DNA of 58,364 nucleotides from Streptococcus mitis 17/34 (GTDB taxonomy: Bacteria > Bacillota > Bacilli > Lactobacillales > Streptococcaceae). Shown here piece by piece: positions 1 through 8,245 of this stretch. The position numbers and the translations under genes are program-made. Position 1 is the stretch's first letter. Each line of letters opens with the position of its first letter. Location: assembly GCA_000430305.1 (NCBI GenBank), contig ASZZ01000013.1:1-58364 (forward strand). The letters are read 5' to 3'. Under the pieces are notes generated by a model. The model was not told where the DNA came from. It searched no databases and worked only from the letters and a program-made list of their open reading frames with translations.

Positions 1-3000
1 GTCAATTGCTTTCTTAGCTGCTTCTTTCGCTACTGGGTTTTCTTTTGCGATTTCTCCAGTACCAGCAGTTTTAGCTGCATCTACTGCTTCTTTTGTTGTA
101 ACTTCAGGTTTTGCAATTTCAGCAAGAGCTTTTTCTTTATCAGCATTTACTTTTGCGATTGCTACTGTTTTTTCAGCATCAGTAGCATTTGGAGTGTTAT
201 TGATGGCAGCAATTTGGGCTTCTGCTGCTTTTTCTACTGCCTCAATAGCTGGTTGTTTATCAAGAGTTACAAATTCTGATAATGGTCTTTTATCTGTAGA
301 TCCATCTGTATATGTTACAACAAGATTTCCATCAGCATCTTTTGTTAATGACTTGATTTTAGAATCTTTATCTGTAACTGGAGAATCTTTTGAGATATTC
401 GCATCATCATTATTCTTATTGTATTCAAGTTGTAGTTTTTCTTTTGATTTTCGCTAAGTCATCTTCTGTTACGTTAGCTGGGTCTGCTACAGCAACTTTT
501 TCAGTTGGAGCTGCAATGTCATACTTAGATGTTTGATTTTTAACGATGAATTGAACATATCCTGGTTTTTGTCTCGCATTAGGATCTTTATCTAGCGCTC
601 TGTAATCAGTGTTTGAAAGTTTACCGTCATTATCTTTAGAAACGACGAAACTTGTCCACTGTTTACCAGCTGCTAGATTAGTTTTACCAGTCATCTTGAT
701 AGTAGCTGATGTCTTATCTTCAGATACTGAACCTTCTCCAGTAACCTCACCATTTTCAACTTTACCCGTTGGTAATCCATAACCAGATGTATTATTCCAT
801 GAAATATCTCCAGGTCCACGTAGGTAAAGATCTTTAATTTCTTTTTCATCTGTACCCTTGAAAGTTAAATCAGTGTTTTCACCTGTATAAACATAGATCT
901 GTTTGTTAGCTTCATTTGAGTATGGAAGTTCAACTTTTGGAGCTACGTTTACAAAATCTGCTAATGCTTTTGTATCTTTAGAACCATCTTTATAGGTTAC
1001 TACAACATCATTTCCATTTCTAGTAATGCTTTCAATACGCTCAGTTTGATTATCAACTAGTTGCCCTTTTTTGTCAGCCAGATTTTTATCCGAGTTTGTA
1101 GTAGAGTATTGAATCTTAATACTATCTTTAATCTGGTTAAACTCATCTTCTGTGATATTATTAGCATTCGCTACAGAAATTTTTGTCTCTGGATTCTTAA
1201 TATCATATTTTTGAGTTTGTGGTTTAAGCATGACACGGAAGGCACCTGGGTCAGTTGCAGTTGTAGAACCTACTGCTCTATTCTCGATAAGTGCGCCATC
1301 AGCATCAGTTGCAGTTGCATAACGCCATCCTAAAGCCACTCCTGGAGGGTTTTCTCCTTTTGTTGCAGCTTCTAAGTTAGCTTGTGTAAATGTCCCTTCT
1401 GGCGCTGGTGTACCCCTATAAGTAATTACCGCTGGTGATGCTTCTGTTGCTGGTGTTTCAGTAGAGATAACATTTGCTTTATATCCATATTGAACATTGA
1501 TTTTATCTGCTTCACCTGCAACAGGAGTAAACTCTTTGTTACCACCTTGTCTTACAGTAGCACTTGTAATTTTTCCGCTATCATCTTTGAATTTGATATC
1601 GAATGAGTTTTCTTCTCCACCATATACATAAACTTCTTTAGCAGCTGGATCTGAATACGGAATTTCTACTGTTGGTGCTGCATTTACACGTGCTACACTT
1701 GAAACAGCTATAGAATCAGTTGAACCATCTTTATAGGTTACAGTTAAATTACTGCCAGATTGTGCTACACTTGAAACTACAGTCTTAGCATCATCAAGTA
1801 AAGTTCCTTTTTTACTTGCTAACTGTGCATCATCATTTGTTTTTGAATATTCAACCTTAAGGGCGTTTTTAATATTATTTAAATCTGTCTCTGTTAATTG
1901 AGCAAGATCCGCGACCACAACTTTATTTGCAGTCTCCAACGCAACCGGATCGTATTTAAATGTTTGTGGTTTTGCGATAACGTTAAATGAACCTGGGTCA
2001 GTAGCATTCGATGAACCTACTGCTCTATTTTCAATAAAATTCCCTGCTTCATCAGTCGCTGTTACATAACGCCAACCCAAAGTCAGCCCTTCAGTTCTGA
2101 TTTTTTCCAACTGTGCTGCGCTCAGTTCACCACCTGGGACTCCTCTATAATGAATAACCGCAGGAGAAGCATCTGATGCAGGTGTCTTAGTAGTGATTTC
2201 ATTAATAGTGTATCCGTATTGAACATCTCGTTTATCAGTTTCACCAGCTACTGAGTTAAAGTTTCGATTTCCACCTTGTTTAACTGTTGCACTAGTAATA
2301 AACCCTGAGTTATCCTTAATTTTAATGTCGAAACCTTCAGCTTCCCCACTATAAACATAGACATTTTTACCATTTGCAAATGGAATTTCTACAGTTGGTT
2401 TTTCTGTATCAGTCTCCGCACGAAAAGCATTATTTTTATCTAATTCTTTACCGTTACGTGGATCTTTAGATCCAGTATTTTCGATTGAGTTAGATTCTGA
2501 TTTTTTCTCAGTGTTTTCTGCTTTTTTACCTACAGTTTCTTTTCCGTTAGTAGTATCTACTTCTGGAGTTTCTTTTTTCTCTACAGGTTTGTTTTTTAAT
2601 TTAGTGTTAGCTGCAGTGACAAGTTTATTGTAAGCATCTGTTAGTTCAGCTTGAGTAGTTGCGTTCGCTAATGTAGCTTTTGCAGCTTCTAAGTCAGCTT
2701 TTAATACTGCAACACTTTCTTCCGTTTTGTTATCGTAAGAACCGTTAGAAAGTTTTGTCTCAATTTCTGAAATGTAGCTTTCAAGTTGAGTTTTGTTCAA
2801 AGCTGGCGCTACTTCTGTCGCAGGCTTAGACTTGTCTTTTTCAGGTTGTGTGTCGGTGTTTCCAGTAACCTGTGGTGCCTGAACTTCATTCGCTTGAACT
2901 GATACAGCTCCATTACCTAAGAACATGAAAAGAGCAGCGACTGCTACACTAGCCGCTCCAAAGCTATATTTACGAATCGAATAACGCGTGACCTTTTCAC

Positions 3001-3043
3001 GGTGTAAACGTTCAACACGACTCATGGGATTTTTGTGTTCCAT
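1..3043 (-). pseudogene. YSIRK-type repeat surface protein, 5' part, frameshifted and cut by the window edge
   Basis: The N-terminal part of a large cell-wall-type adhesin. Residues 1-55 hold a long signal peptide with the YSIRK motif (KVTRYSIRKYSFGAASVAV), which directs secretion at the division septum. A charged Lys/Glu-rich region with coiled-coil character follows (about 65-200). Then come about three related modules, each beginning with a PTVEIPY-like segment followed by YVYxGE and ending with a VTYKDGS segment. Past the frameshift the minus strand continues in another frame to base 1 and encodes Ala/Lys/Glu-rich sequence resembling DUF1542 (AAINNTPNATDAEKTVAIAK). The break is a T4 run at 442-445 (A4 in the coding sense) where frame continuity needs three. 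The start is supported by AAAGGAGAG just upstream. The C-terminal LPXTG region would lie outside the window, so wall anchoring is inferred from the YSIRK signal. No exact family name is assigned. Confidence 0.8.
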
Positions 3044-3148
3044 TTTTCTCTCCTTTTGGAATTAGTTGAGTTAGCTTCTACCTGACAAAATTTATTCCTA
3101 AAAAAGAATAGGCAATATCCTCTTGTTCATGTAGAAACCTACAATCAT

Positions 3149-3177
3149 ATTCTATCTTATTTTCAATATATATGCAA
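3149..3177 (-). promoter_or_regulatory. Promoter of the YSIRK surface protein gene
   Basis: On the minus strand TTGCAT (3172-3177), a 17-base spacer and TAGAAT (3149-3154) form a good sigma-A promoter about 105 bases upstream of the ATG at 3043. Confidence 0.55.
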
Positions 3178-3447
3178 ACTTTTTAACTTCAAAATTTCGC
3201 AAAAAAAAAAAACTTTTGGGAAAGTGGTGAATTTTCAGAAAGTTTAATTTTGCATTTTTTTACGCTTAGATATATATTTAATCGCTATATTATACTGGTG
3301 TATTTTAGTGCGATTTATACTTGATTGTAGAAGATATTGCATATATATAATTATAATTCGAGTAAGTTTAAAAAACGAAAACAAGCATTAACTATTGGCC
3401 AAAAATAAAACATGCTACCTACTTCGATAACATGTCCCCATTCTCAT
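3178..3447. other. AT-rich intergenic stretch with no gene seen
   Basis: With 3044-3177 this makes a gap of about 400 bases between the surface-protein start and the end of the Rpn-type gene. It contains poly-A/T runs (for example about 3200-3212). I see no ORF with a ribosome binding site and no convincing hairpin terminator. Confidence 0.5.
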
Positions 3448-4335
3448 TTATAGCAAGGCCTCAAACTCTGCAACGGTCATGCCCAATTGCTCACTCGCAA
3501 ATTCGGAAGTTAAAACATGTTGGTGGACTAAGTCTAGAAATGTAAAGATTTTCCCACGCTCTAGACCTTGTTCAATACCTTCGGCCCTAGCTGTTTCCAA
3601 GGCGTAGTCCTGTGCTAACAAAGCTTGTTCTTCGCGCATACGTAGTTGACTAAACATCTTCCTGTCCTCCTCGGACCAGCTCTTATAGTCTAGCAGTTGG
3701 TCTGCCTGACTGATGGCTCGCTCGGGTTCTTGGGTAAAGGGTTTATTACCGAAAAACTCCAACCATGGCTTGCGAACCTTGTCTTTGCTGGTTTCTCTGT
3801 ATTTTTTTAGTTCCAAGAATGCCATTTTGACTAGATGGTTTTCTTGACAGTTATTTGTAATAGTTAAGGCCTCACCTGTCGTATCCTCGCGCATACTAAA
3901 GCTATGGAAAGCCAAGTCATCCGAGAAGTAGTTGCTGTCCACGATTGCGATAGCGTAAACAGGTGCGATGTGTTTGTAACTCTGATGAGTATCACCTTCT
4001 CGTTGACGAATTTTTTCTAGGTTTTGATTGACCTGACTGCACAAGTAAGCCCACAGGCGATTGATGAAAAAATTCTGATGATGTACCTGAATTTCAATAA
4101 TAACCTGTGTCCCATTGTCCAACTCCGCTAAGACGTCTATACTAGTATAGAAATCCTGGGCCGAGTAAGGCATTGAAGGTAAGACATGAATATTGCTTCC
4201 CTCCAAAATGGTCACATTTTTGGCTGGTAAGTCCAGCATATCGCGGATAAATTGACAAGTGATTTCTGGATTGCTAAAGATTTTCTTAGCAACCAAATCA
4301 TTGGTTGGGCTGATGCCCGGATGACGTACAGTCAA
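3448..4335 (-). CDS. Rpn family nuclease / PD-(D/E)XK transposase-like protein
   Basis: About 295 aa and resembles the Rpn / PD-(D/E)XK nuclease family transposase group (recombination-promoting nucleases). The opening TVRHPGISPTNDLVAKKIFSN is typical of streptococcal members. The core motif is in ID-VLAELDNGTQVIIEIQ, with catalytic candidates Asp67, Glu81 and Gln83 when counted from the TTG start. The C-terminal third is acidic and helical. I chose TTG at 4335 because AAGGAG lies 7 bases upstream and the protein then begins (M)TVRHPG. The upstream ATG at 4362 has no ribosome binding site. The gene stands alone between the surface protein and a BOX-rich gap. Family members promote RecA-independent recombination in E. 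coli; activity here is inferred. Confidence 0.8.
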   Translation of the reverse strand: MTVRHPGISPTNDLVAKKIFSNPEITCQFIRDMLDLPAKNVTILEGSNIHVLPSMPYSAQDFYTSIDVLAELDNGTQVIIEIQVHHQNFFINRLWAYLCSQVNQNLEKIRQREGDTHQSYKHIAPVYAIAIVDSNYFSDDLAFHSFSMREDTTGEALTITNNCQENHLVKMAFLELKKYRETSKDKVRKPWLEFFGNKPFTQEPERAISQADQLLDYKSWSEEDRKMFSQLRMREEQALLAQDYALETARAEGIEQGLERGKIFTFLDLVHQHVLTSEFASEQLGMTVAEFEALL

Positions 4336-4350
4336 ATTGCTTCTCCTTTC

Positions 4351-4356
4351 ATTATA
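4351..4356 (-). promoter_or_regulatory. Possible extended -10 for the Rpn-type gene
   Basis: The minus strand reads TGTGCTATAATG, a TGnTATAAT extended -10, only 15 bases before the TTG start. The transcript would begin about at the Shine-Dalgarno. The same hexamer context occurs in front of the SPFH gene (6509-6514). Confidence 0.35.
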
Positions 4357-4583
4357 GCACATTTTTAAATCTAGGTTTACTAGATTATCTGGCTCTATCT
4401 ATTTATTCGGAAAAGGAAATGAATTGTTAAGATATTTTATTTTAACTGAAATATGAACCTTAGCAAGCAGTTGTCTATCCAAAGTCAGATTTAGATAGAG
4501 ATTCAAGGTTCTATTCAGTAGCAACGTACAGAGTTAGTATGATTAGATCTTTTTGGTTCCCTCAGCTTGAAACTGACGGACTA

Positions 4584-4690
4584 ATACTCAATGAAAATCA
4601 AAGAGCAAACTAGGAAGCTAGCCACAGGCTGTACTTGAGTAGAGTAAGGCGACTCTGACGTGGTTTGAAGAGATTTTCGAAGAAGTATAA
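4584..4690. repeat. BOX element, short form without boxB
   Basis: Begins ATACTCAATGAAAATCAAAG (boxC-like end) and finishes in the boxA-like end TTTGAAGAGATTTTCGAAG. The centre contains AAGGCGACTCTGACG, close to the BOXA1R primer core. The boxB middle is absent. BOX elements are non-coding repeats of S. pneumoniae and relatives and are believed to be mobilised in trans. Confidence 0.85.
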
Positions 4691-4784
4691 GCTCATCCTG
4701 ATGAATAACACCATATCCACCTATAGCCAGTTAAACTCAAATCTTCGTTTCTAAAGAAGTACTAGTAGATTGAACTATACCATC

Positions 4785-4828
4785 TTATTAACAACTTTAT
4801 CCACAGCTGTGGATAAAGTTGTTAATAA
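4785..4828. repeat. Perfect 44-bp palindrome carrying two inverted DnaA boxes
   Basis: The two 22-base arms are exact reverse complements with no spacer. The centre contains TTATCCACA (4797-4805) and its complement TGTGGATAA (4808-4816), both perfect matches to the consensus DnaA box. There is no U-tract, so it does not look like a terminator. Confidence 0.85.
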
Positions 4829-4971
4829 CTAAAAATCCTTTCCTACATTCACAAAAGTTTTTATTACAATATGAAATATCCAAACTTTTCTGACTAACTA
4901 CTGTTCTCTACCAAGGTCCCTCTCCTCCTAGTTAATAAGTAACATTCAAATTCTCTCCGCGTCAACAAGTG

Positions 4972-5076
4972 ATACTCAATCAAAATCAAAGAGCAAACTA
5001 GGAAGCTAGCTACAGGATATACTTGAGTAGAGTAAGGCGACGCTGATGTGGTTTGAAGAGATTTTCGAAAAGTGTG
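4972..5076. repeat. BOX element, short form without boxB
   Basis: Second copy of the A-C form, same orientation as 4584-4690. It starts ATACTCAATCAAAATCAAAG, contains AAGGCGACGCTGATG and ends GATTTTCGAAAAG. The two copies share the unusual centre TACTTGAGTAGAGTAAGGCG, so one probably derives from the other. Confidence 0.85.
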
Positions 5077-5421
5077 AAACAGTATTGTTTACAAAGATTA
5101 GCGTACTTCACCCTTGATATTTACTACATAGACTATCATTTCAAAAAGAAAAATCCCTAAACTCCAAATAGCAATAATTAATCATATCTATCCACAACTT
5201 GTCCACAATCTGTGGATAACTTCTGTGAATTATCCAATTTATAAGAACTCTTTTACTCTCAGTTGGCTACTATTTCTAAGGTTAATGAGATTTTCCCACT
5301 CTTATAAATCTGTGGAAAAGTCTGAAAATAACTCCATTGTCAAGAAACAATACAAAGCTTACAAAAGAACCAAAAAACACCTCTCTGAATGTTCATTCCA
5401 GAGAGATGTTCCTTTTGTCTT

Positions 5422-5571
5422 ATACTCAATGAAAATCAAAGAGCAAACTAAGAAGCTAGCCGCAGACTGCTCAAAACACTGTTTTGAGGTTGTAGATAAG
5501 ACTAACGAAGTCAGTCACATATATACGGCAAGGCGAAGCTGACGCGGTTTGAAGAGATTTTCGAAGAGTAT
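5422..5571. repeat. Full BOX element (A-B-C)
   Basis: ATACTCAATGAAAATCAAAG at the left, a boxB middle with the inverted pair CAAAACACTGTTTTG, then TACGGCAAGGCGAAGCTGACG and TTTTCGAAGAGTAT at the right. The right end is 8 bases from the stop codon of the SPFH gene, so the element forms that gene's 3' region. Confidence 0.9.
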
Positions 5572-5578
5572 TAGTCTA

Positions 5579-6477
5579 TTATTTCTTCTCAGCACGGAGG
5601 GCTGACAAGATTTGTGTACGGATATCATCTACACCATTTGGCGTATTTGGTAAAAAGATAGTTTGATTGCCTTTAGAAGCAAAGGTATTCAAGGTATCCA
5701 AATACTGGTTGGTCAAGAGGATAGACATGATTTGTTCTTCTGTCATGCCAACATTGGCTTCCTTGAGTTCGGTGATAGACTCTGCCAATCCATCCACAAT
5801 GGCCTTACGTTGTTGGGCAATCCCCACACCATGAAGGCGGTCTTTTTCTGCTTCGGCTTCAGCTGCAGTGACAATTTTAATCTTGTCAGCTTCTGCCAAT
5901 TCTTGCGCTGCGACCCGCTTACGTTGCGCCGCATTGATTTCATTCATGGATTGCTTAACTTCTGCATCTGGCTCAACCTTTGTAATCAAGGTTTTCACAA
6001 TAATGTAGCCGTAAGTTGTCATTTCTTCCGCCACTTGGTGCTGGACTTCAAGGGCAATCTCGTCTTTTTTCTCAAACAATTCATCCAAAGTTAATTTTGG
6101 AACAGAAGAACGAAGGGCGTCTTCAATATAAGATTTAATCTGAGATTCTGGACGCATAAGTTATAGTAAGCATCTGTCACGCTCTGCTCATTGACACGGT
6201 ACTGAGTCGCCACATTCATCATCACGAACACATTGTCCTTGGTCTTAGTCTCAACCACAATATCACTTTGCAACAAGCGTAACTGAATCCGCGCTGCAAT
6301 CGAGTCAATCCCAAAAGGCAAGCGAATATGAATACCGCTATTGGCAACCTTTTGGTATTTCCCAAAGCGTTCAATAATCGCCACCGACTGCTGACGAACC
6401 ACATAAACTGTACTCAGTGTGACTATCACCAATAGGAGCACACAAACCACCACAAAAATCATCAAAAATGTTGCCAT
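5579..6477 (-). pseudogene. SPFH/Band-7 (stomatin-like) membrane protein, frameshifted
   Basis: A membrane-anchored SPFH protein of about 299 aa. It has one N-terminal transmembrane helix (about 1-25, FLMIFVVVCVLLLVIVTL), then the Band-7 domain starting VYVVRQQSVAIIERFGKYQKV, and an Ala/Glu/Lys-rich helical tail (QELAEADKIKIVTAAEAEAE) that in the family drives oligomer assembly. The frame breaks at AYYN: TT at 6161-6162 where frame continuity needs TTT (AAA in coding sense). After the break the protein resumes MRPESQIKSYIEDALRSSVP. The start at 6477 is preceded by GGAGGT at 7-base spacing, better than the upstream in-frame ATG at 6492. It has an extended -10 at 6509-6514. Family members scaffold membrane microdomains and proteases; a specific role is unknown. 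Confidence 0.85.
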
Positions 6478-6693
6478 TATCGTGACCTCCATTATTATTT
6501 TTTCCTGTATTATAGCACATTTAAAGAAGGCTGTGCAGTTTTTACTGCGATTTTTCCTGAAATGTCAATAATTAGAGGTGAATTGTCACATTGTCGTCTA
6601 ATACCTAACTAAAACAACTCTTTATAAAATGCAATCGTTTCTTTTTCATTACATTAACTTCTGTAGAATCTACCTCCATAGTCAGAGAATAAC

Positions 6694-6722
6694 TTGCCTT
6701 AACTTTTCTCTCGTGCTATACT
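6694..6722 (+). promoter_or_regulatory. Promoter of the acid phosphatase lipoprotein gene
   Basis: TTGCCT (6694-6699), a 17-base spacer and TATACT (6717-6722), 32 bases upstream of the ATG at 6755. Confidence 0.6.
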
Positions 6723-6754
6723 AGTGATTGAAATTAATGAATAGGAGATATTTC

Positions 6755-7612
6755 ATGAAAACAGCAAAAACTACTGTTACAATCCTTTCTGCACTTGCTT
6801 CTGTCGTCTTATTGGCTAGTTGTGCAACAAAGTCTACAGAAACACAGACAAGCAATAACAGCTCATCTGATAATCAAATTACAATGACATATGACCAACT
6901 ACGGTCAAGAGAAAATACTATGTCAACCCTTTGGTACCAGAAATCAGCTGAAACTAAAGCTTTATACATACAGGGTTATAACGTTGCAACAAATCACCTA
7001 AAGGAATTGCTCAAAACAGAATCAGACAAACCTTACTCTATCGTTTTAGACTTGGATGAAACTGTCCTAGATAATAGCCCTTATCAAGTACAAAATGTCA
7101 AAGATGGTACAGCATTCACACCCGAAAATTGGGATGTTTGGGTTCAAAAAGCTTCAGCAAAAGCTGTCCCAGGTGCCAAGGATTTTCTTCAGTTTGCTGA
7201 TCAAAACGGTGTCCAAATCTACTATATTTCTGACCGCTCAGCTAATCAAGTAGATGCTACCATTAAAAATCTTGAAAGTGAAGGAATTCCTGTTCAAGGA
7301 CGTGATCATCTCATGTTCTTAGAAAGTGGTGTAAAATCCAAAGAGGGTCGTCGCCAAAAAGTTCAAGAAAACACAAATCTTATCTTATTATTTGGTGATA
7401 ACCTCGTAGACTTTGCAGATTTTTCTAAGACTTCTGAATCTGACCGTGATAAACAACTTGAAGAATTGCAAAAAGAATTCGGTGAAAAATTCATCATCTT
7501 CCCAAATCCAATGTACGGATCATGGGAATCAGCTGTATACGCTGGTAATAAACTAGATGCTAAAGGTCAAGTAGAAGAACGCCAAAAAGCCTTGCAAGGT
7601 TTTGATAAATAA
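6755..7612 (+). CDS. HAD-family acid phosphatase lipoprotein, e(P4)/class C type
   Basis: A 285-aa lipoprotein resembling the 5'-nucleotidase lipoprotein e(P4) family (class C acid phosphatases, HAD subfamily IIIB). The signal peptide ends in the lipobox LLASC with Cys23 as the lipidated residue. The nucleophile motif is VLDLDETVLDN, with Asp99 and Asp101 in the DxDxT arrangement. A second conserved block, IYYISDRS, supplies the motif-II Ser/Asp region, and GDNLVDFADF near the C-terminus matches motif III. It should sit on the outer face of the membrane and dephosphorylate small phosphate esters such as nucleotides. ATG at 6755 is chosen because AGGAG lies 8 bases before it; the in-frame ATG at 6728 lacks one. 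It is monocistronic, with its own promoter and terminator. Confidence 0.9.
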   Translation: MKTAKTTVTILSALASVVLLASCATKSTETQTSNNSSSDNQITMTYDQLRSRENTMSTLWYQKSAETKALYIQGYNVATNHLKELLKTESDKPYSIVLDLDETVLDNSPYQVQNVKDGTAFTPENWDVWVQKASAKAVPGAKDFLQFADQNGVQIYYISDRSANQVDATIKNLESEGIPVQGRDHLMFLESGVKSKEGRRQKVQENTNLILLFGDNLVDFADFSKTSESDRDKQLEELQKEFGEKFIIFPNPMYGSWESAVYAGNKLDAKGQVEERQKALQGFDK

Positions 7613-7660
7613 AACAAATAAGCTGATTCTACATAAAATTAAGCTAACTTACAATCTTCA

Positions 7661-7713
7661 AAAAGTGGATAGGAAGGAATTCTGATAATCAGAAAACTTT
7701 CCTATCCACTTTT
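7661..7713 (+). terminator. Terminator after the acid phosphatase gene
   Basis: Inverted repeat AAAAGTGGATAGGAA / TTTCCTATCCACTTTT, with an inner CTGATAATCAG loop hairpin. The A-tract on the left and T-tract on the right suggest it could work in both directions. Confidence 0.7.
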
Positions 7714-7813
7714 ATGATTGATATAACATCAAAATTTTATACATCTGATACTATACGTTTTCTGATTTTAAAGACTTTTTACCTATCCCCGATATTTCAA
7801 GAATTAAGCAATG

Positions 7814-7842
7814 TTGATGATCTAAATTTGTTATAGTATACT
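7814..7842 (+). promoter_or_regulatory. Promoter of the Fst-type toxin mRNA (RNA I)
   Basis: TTGATG (7814-7819), a 17-base spacer and TATACT (7837-7842). The transcript would start near 7849 and carry a leader of about 50 bases. In the leader, CCTTAC...GTGAAAGG can pair over part of the toxin Shine-Dalgarno, as described for Fst leaders. Confidence 0.6.
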
Positions 7843-7900
7843 ATTTTTGTCATCGGTTACCGATTACGTTCCTTACGGTTCGTGAAAGGAGGTGAAACTA

Positions 7901-7999
7901 ATGAGCCTTATCCCAGAGCTCGCTCTTACTATTATAGCAGACGTCATCGCTGGAATCATCTTGTATTTCGTTTGCAAATGGCTAGATGGTAAGAAGTAG
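7901..7999 (+). CDS. Fst/Ldr-family type I toxin peptide (32 aa)
   Basis: Encodes a 32-residue peptide starting MSLIPELALTIIADVIAG and ending CKWLDGKK. It is one hydrophobic helix with a polar, charged tail. The spacing IA-x4-G-x2-L-x6-LD is identical to that in the plasmid pAD1 Fst toxin; the family's common Pro after IA is Asp here. AAAGGAGGTG precedes the ATG by 6 bases and is very strong. Fst peptides act at the membrane and are lethal unless translation is blocked by antisense RNA II. The neighbouring antisense promoter, shared bidirectional terminator and direct repeat covering the start codon all match the Fst module plan. Its length is below usual gene-calling limits. Confidence 0.8.
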   Translation: MSLIPELALTIIADVIAGIILYFVCKWLDGKK

Positions 8000-8046
8000 A
8001 CCGACTGACTGGCCTATCAACACCCGTTAAATCGTTAAGATACGTC

Positions 8047-8083
8047 AAAAAATCCCTTAACTACTGCAATAGTTAAGGGATTT
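8047..8083. terminator. Bidirectional terminator shared by toxin mRNA and antitoxin RNA
   Basis: Stem AATCCCTTAACT / AGTTAAGGGATT (8051-8062 with 8071-8082), flanked by A6 on the left and TTT on the right. It ends RNA I from the left and the antisense RNA from the right, the convergent layout typical of Fst loci. Confidence 0.75.
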
Positions 8084-8108
8084 GGTGTTCTAATGAACCT
8101 TACCCATT
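8047..8108 (-). ncRNA. Candidate RNA II antitoxin of the Fst-type module
   Basis: A minus-strand promoter at 8115-8143 (TTGAAA at 8138-8143, 17-base spacer, TAGAAT at 8115-8120) would start an RNA near 8108. It would end at the shared terminator, giving about 62 nt, close to the 65-nt RNA II of pAD1. Its first 20 or so bases are the complement of a plus-strand repeat (8084-8106) that matches the toxin ribosome-binding and start region (7891-7915): GGTG, then CTAATGA, CCTTA and CCCA. The RNA can therefore pair with the toxin translation start. Confidence 0.7.
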
Positions 8109-8210
8109 AAATTTATTCTAACACACAAGCGCTAAGATTTCAAGAGTTTTATTTATTGTTTAAAGTTCTGAAAGGTCTATAATGAGAAGTTAGACATCTA
8201 GTACCAAATA

Positions 8211-8239
8211 ACCGACCAGCTCTTATGAACTAGTCGGTT
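8211..8239. terminator. Hairpin between the toxin module and adcA
   Basis: ACCGACCAG / CTAGTCGGT with a 10-base loop. It is followed by TTTTCTC on the plus strand and lies just past the adcA stop on the minus strand, so it may serve both directions. Confidence 0.5.
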
Positions 8240-8245
8240 TTCTCA

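Larger units (their letters stand above)
4785..5319. promoter_or_regulatory. DnaA-box cluster in a gene-free region
   Basis: Three perfect 9-mers lie at 4797-4805 (+), 4808-4816 (-) and 5211-5219 (-). Three one-mismatch boxes lie at 5188-5196 (CTATCCACA), 5199-5207 (TTGTCCACA) and 5311-5319 (complement of TTTTCCACA). Three of the six fall within 32 bases. No dnaA or dnaN gene is present, so an accessory or titration site is likelier than the chromosomal origin. The remainder of 4363-5578 holds BOX elements and no gene I can support. Confidence 0.5.

Noticed and set aside
4785-5319. The DnaA boxes as the chromosomal origin
   Set aside because: No dnaA, dnaN or AT-rich unwinding trio is present, and gene order suggests the origin is beyond recF.
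5225-5542. 105-codon ORF on the plus strand
   Set aside because: It runs through a BOX repeat, has no ribosome binding site and its sequence is low-grade, so I read it as chance.
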